DNA of 27,666 nt, taken from assembly GCA_937911795.1 (NCBI GenBank), contig CALDPJ010000055.1, positions 1-27,666 on the forward strand, read 5' to 3'. The notes beneath the pieces are model-generated. The model was not told the DNA's origin. It saw only the letters and a program-made list of their open reading frames with translations, and searched no databases. Origin of the DNA: an uncultured Flavobacteriales bacterium. GTDB lineage: Bacteria; Bacteroidota; Bacteroidia; Flavobacteriales_D; SKUL01. Shown here one piece after another: positions 8,443 to 17,500 of this stretch (the stretch's first letter is position 1; each line of letters starts with the position of its first letter). The translations under genes were made by a program, and so were the position numbers.

Positions 8443-10605
8443 TTAATGCGTAGAAACAACTTTAAATTCAACTCTGCGGTTTTCCTGTCGTCCTTCTTCA
8501 GTTTTGTTGTCACCAATTGGAACAACTGATCCGTATCCCACGCCAATTAGTCTCGCAGGATCGATTCCATTTTTCACGAAGTAACCGATAACAGACGTGG
8601 CCCGTGCTTTGGAGAGTTTCAGGTTGTAAGCTGAATTTCCAACATCATCGGTATGGGCACCCACCTCAATCTGAAGGGTAGGGTATTTTTGCATCATGTG
8701 CAGGATTTTGTTCAAGGTGTTATGAACCTCAGGCTTCAATTCTGCCTTGTCGGTCTCAAAATAAATAGAACCTGTTCTGAACACGGCCCGGTTGAGATCG
8801 GCTTCATTTATGAGATCCATATCATCAAGATTATACACAAAATCAGGAAGGTAGGCTTTCACACTTGCGCTTTTGTAATCCAGTGATTTGACGTAAGAAT
8901 AAATTGGGTATGTATTACCGAGCGCAGTTTCCTGACCTATTGCATAACTGAATATACTATCTGCCGGAATAAAATTCTCGAAAACATCGTAGGTGCCGCG
9001 AACATCATCGAAAAACCTGTCGAGTGTCGACAAACGCTCTTTACTCTTTTTGATTTCAACCCGGAATATTGTTTCCTCGGGTAGCGCATTCTGAAGGGTG
9101 ATGGTATCCTTCTGAGAAGTTTCCAGATATTCGAAAATTCCGGGTGATTCGGAATCGTTTTCGGATTGAGCCGCCGCGGCCGTTCCGTCAACGGAAGCCG
9201 TAAGATTATAATTCCCACCTTCTTCGACCTGAATTGTTTTGGTAATACACGCCTCTTCCCGCAATCCTTTTGCATCAGGTGTACTTCTAAGGCCGAGTTG
9301 TACAATGTGAGCTCCCGTTGTGTTAAAAACATATTCTATCTCCGGACCTTCCAGATAGCTTCCGTCGGAGAAATACCAGTGATAAGAGTCTGGTTCAAAA
9401 CCGGGCAAATAGGTGTTTAAACCGTGTAATTTTACGGATGTTCCGACCGAAACCGTGTCTGGTGCTTCGATGTAAACCTGTTCAATATCTTCCACTTCCA
9501 GATAATAATTTGCCTGACTGAAAAAAAGATCACCGGTAAGAGTATCGATAATATTCAGCGCAACATCGTAATTGCCGGGCGCACTGTAACAGTGCTCAAC
9601 TTCGAGTTCCTGAATGCGGGTTCCGTCGCCCAAATCCCATTCATATTTAAGCGGTAACGTGTCGAGGAAAATATTTGCGTCATCGCTGAAAACATAGCAG
9701 TATGAATTTTTCTGCAGGGTATCGCAATTCTGGAAATCCGGTTTGGTAAGTCGAAATTCGAACAGATCATCGGTTCCGTCGCGGTTGGAGGTGAAATATC
9801 CGGTGCTCCGGTCGGGGCTGAATGTTAAACCGAAATCGTTTGTTTCTGAATTAAAGGGTTCGGCCAGAAGATCTGTTGAAATAACCCGGTCTTCGATGAT
9901 GTTCACGTGATAAATATCCAAACCGCCCTTTCCTCCAACCCGGCCAGAAGCGATATACAAGGAGCCATCTGCATGTACATACGGAAACAATTCACTTTCC
10001 GGTGAGTTGGCTTCAGCGAGATTTACAGGTGTTTGCCATTCTCCGTATTTGAGATCGCAATAATAGATATCAGCTTTGCCGCGGGTGTCATCAAAATTGG
10101 CTGCAAAATACAATCGCGTTCCTTCGATATTTAAAGCCGGATGGCCAACCATTTTTTCAGGATTATTGAACGCAAAAGGTTCGGGAGTGCTCCAGGTGCT
10201 ACCGGATTTTTTTGAAATAAAAATACCCAGTGTTTGGCCGTTCGCACCGGAATAGCTTTTAGTAAAATACAATGTGCTGTCCGGAGAAATGTCAAAAGGG
10301 CCAAAGTCGATCCTCATTTTCTGATCAAATTGGAGCAAATCCTTCGATCCGTATTTTCCGAATTCTTTCTGTTCGGAGAAGTAAATCTGCGTAAGGGGTT
10401 CTTCAGTTTCTGCGTTGAGGTACGAAACCAGGATGTCGTCCTTTTTATTGGAGCAAAACAAAATTCCGTCGCCGTGTGGTCGTGCGGAAAAATCATTGAA
10501 CGGGCTGTTGAGTTTGCCAATGGGTATGGCTTCATATTCCGCTTGCGACAGGAGGATTTCTGATGAGAAAACGAGGAGCAATATGAAGAGTATCCGGTTC
10601 ATCAT
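8443..10605 (-). CDS. PorE-like OmpA-family lipoprotein-less protein with PD40 and PKD domains
   Basis: A 720-residue exported protein. The signal peptide is MMNRILFILLLVFSSEILLSQ; no lipobox cysteine is seen. Residues about 100-285 contain PD40/WD40-like beta-propeller motifs (DISPDSTLYFTKS, LNIEGTRLYFAAN, GGLDIYHV, FSPDRSTGYFTSNRDGTDDLFEF). Two PKD-like domains follow at about 305-372 (YEWDLGDGT) and 380-460 (YHWYFSDGSYLEGPE), then a low-complexity linker. The C-terminal OmpA domain at about 611-717 (IYFETDKAEL, GAHTDDVGNSAYNLKLSKARA, GYGSVVPIGDNKTEEGRQENRRVEF) has the peptidoglycan-contact Asp and Arg positions. The layout matches T9SS component PorE and its paralogues that accompany PorP/SprF proteins, so an envelope scaffold role is likely. 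ATG at 10605 shares its A with the TGA of porP (TGATG), giving translational coupling; a TTG one codon upstream is possible but less likely. Confidence 0.88.
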   Translation of the reverse strand: MMNRILFILLLVFSSEILLSQAEYEAIPIGKLNSPFNDFSARPHGDGILFCSNKKDDILVSYLNAETEEPLTQIYFSEQKEFGKYGSKDLLQFDQKMRIDFGPFDISPDSTLYFTKSYSGANGQTLGIFISKKSGSTWSTPEPFAFNNPEKMVGHPALNIEGTRLYFAANFDDTRGKADIYYCDLKYGEWQTPVNLAEANSPESELFPYVHADGSLYIASGRVGGKGGLDIYHVNIIEDRVISTDLLAEPFNSETNDFGLTFSPDRSTGYFTSNRDGTDDLFEFRLTKPDFQNCDTLQKNSYCYVFSDDANIFLDTLPLKYEWDLGDGTRIQELEVEHCYSAPGNYDVALNIIDTLTGDLFFSQANYYLEVEDIEQVYIEAPDTVSVGTSVKLHGLNTYLPGFEPDSYHWYFSDGSYLEGPEIEYVFNTTGAHIVQLGLRSTPDAKGLREEACITKTIQVEEGGNYNLTASVDGTAAAAQSENDSESPGIFEYLETSQKDTITLQNALPEETIFRVEIKKSKERLSTLDRFFDDVRGTYDVFENFIPADSIFSYAIGQETALGNTYPIYSYVKSLDYKSASVKAYLPDFVYNLDDMDLINEADLNRAVFRTGSIYFETDKAELKPEVHNTLNKILHMMQKYPTLQIEVGAHTDDVGNSAYNLKLSKARATSVIGYFVKNGIDPARLIGVGYGSVVPIGDNKTEEGRQENRRVEFKVVSTH

Positions 10606-11519
10606 CAAAAGAATCTTGGATCGATTGATTTTACTTTGTAACCAAATTCGTACTGCAGCCCGATTTCATGAGATCCCGAACTGTATTGCCTGAAAATACT
10701 AAGCGCATAGTCGTAGGCATAGGCCACACGAAACTGCTGGTTGATTTGAAGTTCGAGCAAAGCCACGAGCGCCTCGTTGTGCCGATAGGAAATTCCTATC
10801 CAGAAAAAATCGTTGTAGATGAGATTTGCATTCAGATCAAACTGGCTGTTTCCGATCGGGCTTATTCTCACCAGCGTGCTGGGCTTTAATTTGAACTGTT
10901 CGCTTAGCGTAAAGAGATACCCTCCCTGCAGAATGATGTTGTGTAAACCTGCGTCCGATTTAATATCCAGTTGCTCATCGGTAATGTTGTACTGTCGCGA
11001 GATCATACTCGGAACTGAGATTCCTGCAAAATACTTTTTGGTGCTGTAATAAATGCCCGCTCCAAAATCCGGTTGAAGGTTGCTGCGCAAATCTCCGGCA
11101 AAAGCCTGGTCACTGGTTTCGGTGGTGGTTAATTCGGTGAACCGCGATGAGAGAATTCCTACACCTGCCGAAATTCCGAACGATAATTTGGCGTCGCCCA
11201 TAAAAATGCGGTACGCTACATTTCCTGAGATGCCGGTAGTGTTGCTCACGCCAACTTTTTCATTCTTGAACAGAATCCCCAGCGCGATGCTTTTGTTTTT
11301 TAACGGCGCATGAACGCTCACCACCTGGGTTACAGGTGCGCCGTCAAATCCAACCCACTGGTTTCGGTACAGTGCATTGGCTGTGAAAACTTCTCGGCTT
11401 CCGGTATATCCCGGATTTATCACCAGTCCGTTGAGCATATACTGGCTGATCAGCGGACTGTGTTGAGCTTCGGAAGTCAAAGCCAGGAGCAGCAACATAT
11501 ATGTGATAAGTTGTTTCAT
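10605..11519 (-). CDS. PorP/SprF family T9SS outer-membrane protein
   Basis: A 304-residue member of the PorP/SprF family. It has a signal peptide (MKQLITYMLLLLALTSEAQ) followed by the family's signature start HSPLISQYMLNGLVINPGY (20-38) and YRNQWVGFDGAP, then alternating beta strands expected of an outer-membrane barrel, ending in FGYKVKSIDPRFF. In Flavobacterium johnsoniae, SprF is needed for secretion of the giant adhesin SprB, and proteins with type B sorting domains are generally encoded beside a porP/sprF-like gene. Here the gene follows, by 13 nt, a 2281-residue type B cargo gene, so it is most likely the dedicated partner of that protein rather than the core PorP. The next gene overlaps it in a TGATG arrangement. 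The family call is firm; pairing with the neighbour is inference. Confidence 0.93.
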   Translation of the reverse strand: MKQLITYMLLLLALTSEAQHSPLISQYMLNGLVINPGYTGSREVFTANALYRNQWVGFDGAPVTQVVSVHAPLKNKSIALGILFKNEKVGVSNTTGISGNVAYRIFMGDAKLSFGISAGVGILSSRFTELTTTETSDQAFAGDLRSNLQPDFGAGIYYSTKKYFAGISVPSMISRQYNITDEQLDIKSDAGLHNIILQGGYLFTLSEQFKLKPSTLVRISPIGNSQFDLNANLIYNDFFWIGISYRHNEALVALLELQINQQFRVAYAYDYALSIFRQYSSGSHEIGLQYEFGYKVKSIDPRFF

Positions 11520-11532
11520 TTCTGGTAGGTGA

Positions 11533-14500
11533 TCAGCGTTGAATCACTAAAAACCCTTTATATGTTTCGTCCAAACCACCAGGTTTAAGTAAGTAGTAGT
11601 ACGTGTCGGCCGGTAATTCGTTTCCGTTTTTGTTCAACCCTTCCCAATCGTTTTGGTAATCGCTGCTTTCATATACGGTCTGGCCCCATCTGTTCCATAC
11701 TTCAAACGATACCGGTCCGATTTCTTCAAGTCCCAGAATGACATAGCGATCGTTGACATTATCTCCATTTGGCGAGAAAGCATTCGGAACAACCAGAGAC
11801 TTTACTTCGACAATCACCTCTGAACTGCTCACCGGGCAGTTTCCGTTGCTGATGTTCCAGATTAATATGTTTTTTCCTACCTGCAGGTTCCGGACAATTG
11901 TTGCAGGGTTTACTGCGTCATCAAAAGCCAGACTGCCGTTGGCGCTGGTCCAGAATCCGGAGCCAATTTCCGGAGTATTCGCGTTCAGTTGAGTATGGTA
12001 TGTGAAGTCCAGCAATTGATCTTCACCGGCTATTGCTTCAGAAGGTTCCTGGTAAAAGGTCATGGAGTGCGTGGCAGTGTTCGTGCAAACGCCGTTTTCC
12101 GCAGTCAGTGCGATGTTGTAGTTCTCAAATTCGAGCGCAACGATTTCCAACCAGTCGTCGGTGAGTTCTCCACCGGCAACGAGTCCGTCATCCAATGTCC
12201 AGAATCCTTCTCCCGCAGTTACAGTTACTGAAATTTCTGTTGCCAGACCACAGACTTCTGATTCGGCTGATATCTCAATTTCAGGAAATATATTGACAAG
12301 TGTCGTGTCGGCCGTAATTCTTCCGCAGCTGTATGCGGTATAATTGAATGTGATGATTACTTCCTCACCCGCATAATCCGCAGGAATAAATGTTTCTTCA
12401 ATGTTTCCGTTGACGGTCCATTCGCCGCTGAATTCGTCTCCGATCAGTTCATCCAGATCAATAGCCTCCTGATCGGAGCAATACTGATCCTCAACTGTAA
12501 ACGGAACAAATATATCTGACAGAACTGTTACTGTGGCCGTATTACTCCAAACCGCATCACAAACACCAGACTGGACCCGTACTCTGTACTGTGTACTGGA
12601 GTTGAGGTTTTCAAATTCGAATTCAGAGTTGGAGATAAATGCGGTGTCGGAGGTAATAAAATTATCGGCAGAATATTCCCAGAACAGGATGTCGCCGTTG
12701 AAGTTATTGAGGTTTAGCGTGCCGGAATTGATTGCCTCGCACACTTCCTGATCACCAACTAAAACACCTGCATCGGTTGGTGAATCTACCTGCAATGCAA
12801 ATACATCGCTGGTATCTGCAGGACACACTCCCGAATGTACCACCACAGAAACATTCGTATTCACTGATAAATCATCCGTGGTATATTCTGTGGAATTGCT
12901 GCTGAAAACCTGAAGTCCCTGCTCGTCATCTTCCAATAACCAGGAGGATATTGTACCGACCTGATCGGTTACTGTGAATGTAACTTCACTACCGGCGCAG
13001 ATGATATCCGACGTTGCGGAAAGCGTTCCGGCATCCGCTGGCAGGTGTACTTCTATTTCCAGTGAGGCAGTATCACCTGGACAGACTTCCATCAGTGATT
13101 CCACAATCCACGACATGGAGTAACTATTTCCGTATTGCAATCCCGACAATCCCGTTTCCTCGTCGAAAGGATTTTGAATTACCACACCTGCAGGACCGCT
13201 CCAATACCCGACTCCCCATTCAACCGGGTTGGCGGATAGACTCACAGCCTCCGAACAAATCTGAAGATCTTCTCCGACAATTGCCGTTTCCGGTGAATCG
13301 AGGATAACCTGTACCGTATCTGAACCGGACAACCCGCAGGTTTCGTTGATGACGGTATAAATGAATTCATACATTCCCGGTTCATCTGTCGTGAATTCGA
13401 ATTCCGGAGTGGAGGCAAGTAAATTACCGTTCAAATCCATCCAGTTGCTGGTTTCAAATTCATTTAACAGAGGACTTCCTGACAATTCATGATTCAGGGC
13501 GCACAAGGCAACATCGTCTCCGGCATAAACAGGTTGAATACCCGGCACCGGAATAACTTCAACGGTTGTTTGGGTCATGTCTTCGTTCGAGCTGCAAAAT
13601 TCATCTGAAACCGAATGGAGCGTAAAGTTGGTTGCTTCACTTGCAGAAACCGGCAGGTTGAATTCAGTGGTTAAAATATTGTCCAGAACAAAAGTTTCTG
13701 TTCCATCAGAATATTCGATGGAAAATGGGGGAGTGCCGTATAGATTTACATGAATCTCGAGTGGATCGCCGGGGCAGAAATATCCACCACCGCTGAAAAC
13801 TCCGGTTACGGCTTCTAGTTTTTCGATGGTCACTGTATTGCTCGTGTCAACGGGACAATCACCGGAGAAAACCAGCCGGCGTAAAGTCGTTATTCCGGTA
13901 ATATCCTCAGGCGTATAATTGAATAAATCACTTAACCCGGGAGCAACCATCCACTCAGATCCTGAGTAAACCTGCCACTGATAGGTATAGTTTCCGTCAC
14001 CACCAGTGAGGGCGGCAGTCCCGGTAATATTTTCCGGTACACCATAATCGCACAGCAATTGGGTTTCCGGTGAAATACTATTACCGCTGATTGGTGGATA
14101 CAATTCGATACTATAAACTTCTGAAGTGTCAGCGCTGCAATATCCGGATTCAACCACGGCAATAAAATACTCGTTGGCTGCTATGGTGCCGGGCGAAAAC
14201 GTGGCTTCTGTTCCGCCGGTTGGTGACCATGGGCCATTTGGTGCGGTGGATTCAAACCAGGTAATTTCACCGGTGAAGTTCTCAATGTTGATGTCTTCCG
14301 CTATGGTTTCCGGACAAACTTCTTGTCCGGAATTCATGAAATTCCCGGCGTTGCTGAGTGGTGATGTTTCAATGGTCACCACATCGCTGGTGTCCACCGG
14401 ACATTCTCCGGAGATGACCAGTCGACGGTATTGAACGGTGCCGGTTTGTCCGATCGGTTGGTAGTGTTGTGCTGAATTCAGTCCACCAGCGGGTTCCCAT

Positions 14501-17500
14501 CCGGTTGCCGAAACATTTTGCTCCCATAGATAATCGTATTCACCGGTAGCTCCTTCCGGATAACTTCCTGAAAGTTCAGCAGGTGTTTCATCAATACATA
14601 GGTTTTGATCAGCGCCAATGGTGTTATTGGTTATTTCGGGGTAGATCAGAATACTATACACTTCGGAAGTATCGGGATCACAAAATTCTGTTTTAACAAC
14701 CACGCGGTAAAAAGTTGGATCATAAATGGTTCCAGGGCTAAAATTGATTTCCGACCAGTCTTGTGATATCCAGGGTCCGTTTTCTGATGATGATACCAGC
14801 CAATCCTGAATTTCACCAATATAGTTTTCAATCGTAATGGGTTCAGCAGTTGAACCCGGACAAACGATTTGACCAGCATCTGTGAAGTTACCAGCATTGC
14901 TGAGTGGAGCAGTAACAATCGCAATTGTATTGCTCGTATTGGTAAAACATTCGTCTGAGGCAATTCTGCGGTAATAATGTGTACCGACATTGGACGCAGG
15001 GGTGTAACTGGCAGAATTACCATTGGTAACCGGCGACCAATCCGAAAGATTATCGCTGGTTTCCCATTGGTAATCATACAATCCTGTTCCTCCGGAGACA
15101 GATCCGGAAATTTGTTGAGGCAGTTCGTTTTCGCACAACCATTGATCCGCACCAATATCGTTTACGGAAATTTCAGGATAGGTTTGAATCCAGTATGCTT
15201 CAGAAGTATCAGCACTACAGAAACCGCTTTGCACGATTACCCTGAAGTAGGTGGAAGAATCAACAACGCCCGGTAAATATTGGGAATCGGTACTTTCGGT
15301 AGAAGTCCACGGACCGTTCTCAGAATAGGCAAACTGCCAGTTAATTTCTCCTGTGAAATTTTCAATGTTGATCGGCGCAGCGGTAGCACCCGGACAAATG
15401 TGTTGGTCGTTGTCGGTAAAATTCCCGGCATCGCTGAGCGGAGATATTTCAAGCGAAATTGTGTTGCTCGTGGCGCTTACACAGTTTTCTGAAAAGGCAA
15501 TGCGTCGGAAGAATTTCGTGCCGATAAACAATTCGGGATCGTATGCTGGGGTGTCGTTTATTCCTGAACCCGCTGTCCAGGTTACTTGATCCGTGCTGCT
15601 TTCCCAAAGATAGGTGTAACTACCTGTTCCGCCCGAAGGAATGGTTCCTGTTAGCGTTTCTATAGGTTCATTCTCGCAAAGTGTTTGATTGTCGAAAATG
15701 GTGTTGTTCGTTACCGGATCGAAAACATTAATCTCGTACACTTCAGAAGTCGTGGCTTCACAGTAATCTGTTTTTACAACAACACTGTAGTACACTGGAT
15801 TTTCAACCTCGCCGGGTATAAATACGGATTCCGTATTGGCAATGATACTCCAGGGCCCGGAAGGTGAATCAGCCTGCAGCCAGTGAATAATATCTCCGGT
15901 ATGGTTTTCAATAGTAATGGGTTCAGGTAAGGAACCCGGGCAAAGGATTTGACCCGAATCGGTAAAGTTGCCGGCATCACTGAGTGGTGATGAAATGAGT
16001 GTCACTGTATTGCTGGTATCCACGAAACAGTCTTCAGAGAATACAATTCGTCTGAAGTGTTGGGTGCCGGTAAAAGATGAAGGTGAATAGTTTGTTGAGT
16101 TATTTACATTCGGTGTGGCAGTCCAGTTAACAAGATCATCGCTGCTTTCCCATAAAAATGAATAAACGCCGGTTCCCTCCTGCGGATCGCTTCCAACTAA
16201 AATATCGGGTGTCTCATTCACACACAACCATTGATCAGTTGATATGGTATTGTTCGAAATGGGTGAGAAAACATCGATGGTATAGGGTTCAGACACTTCC
16301 GAATCGCAATCACCGTTTTGTACCACGACCTGGAAATAGGTGGTGTTTTCAATAATATCGATGGGAGAGAGTATAGGGCCCGTCTCACCTGAAATGACTT
16401 CCCATGGACCGGAGGGTGAATCTGATTTTCGCCATTCTATGATATCTCCTATGTAATTCTCGAGTTCGATAGGCTCAGCTACTGTTCCCGGACAAATCAC
16501 CTGACCTGCATTTGAAAAATTACCGGCATCGCTGGTTGATGTTACAGTGATTGTCACCGCATTACTGGTGTCGGTGAAACAACCGTCTGAGAAAACTATT
16601 CTGCGGAAGAAAATGGTTTCATTAACCTGTCCCGGCTGATATTCCGGATTATTATTAGAACTGGCGTTTGCCGGAGTCCAATCAATTCCGTCTGTACTGC
16701 TTTCCCATTCATAATCGTAGTCATACCCGCTTCCACCGGAAAGATCTTCAATACTGGTTAAATTGTCCGCGATTCCACTTCCGCAAAACCACTGGTCATT
16801 ACCGATGATGTTGTTGGAGATGGGAGAGAATACTTCAATGTTGTATACATCAGAAGTATCCGGATCGCAATTGGCAGTTTTTATGATCACCCGTAAGTAG
16901 GTGGACGTATTGATAGTTTCCGGTTCAAATTCAACGTCTGTGTGTGGTGTAATATCTAGTGGTTCCCACGGACCTGTTGGTGAAGCGGATTCGAGCCAGT
17001 CGATTATATCACCCGTATAATTTTCGACGGATACCGTTTCGGCAATTTCGCCCGGACAAATTTCCTGTCCGGCATCAGTAAAATTGCCTGCGTAACTCAG
17101 CGATGTAACATGTATGGTAGTACTGTCGCTGGATGAACATCCTTTGTCTGATGTAACAATCCTTTTGAAATGTGTTGTTTCTGAAAGCGGAAGACTGAAC
17201 TGGATTTCGTTGGTGGGTTGACCCGGGACATTGTCCCAAAATGGTTCACCTTCTTCTTTTTTCTGCCATGTAATACTGTAAGACCCTTCTCCTCCTCCCG
17301 TAGGGCTATTGGCGACAATAGTTTGGGGAATCTCATTTTCGCATAAATACTGATCCGGTGTAATAATGTCATTATCAACTGGCGGATAAACATTTATCTC
17401 TTTCCCAGTACTGTACACCGGATCACATCCCGGAATTTCAATTTTAACGCGATAATTATGTGTTCCCGGAATGTCCAAAGGAATCAGAGAAAGCATACCG

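Noticed and set aside
8427..8546. Longer N-terminus (40 extra residues) for the unknown exported protein
   Set aside because: It would overlap the OmpA-family gene by 104 nt and push the signal peptide inside the protein; the ATG at 8426 explains the sequence better.
14646..15155. Minus-strand 169-codon frame within the giant protein gene
   Set aside because: An alternative frame of a long repetitive coding region; the main frame shows the repeats and sorting domain, this one shows none.
13819..17379. CRISPR-like or non-coding tandem repeat explanation for the periodic pattern
   Set aside because: The period is about 540-560 bp, units are divergent at DNA level and lie in one intact frame; they are protein domain repeats.
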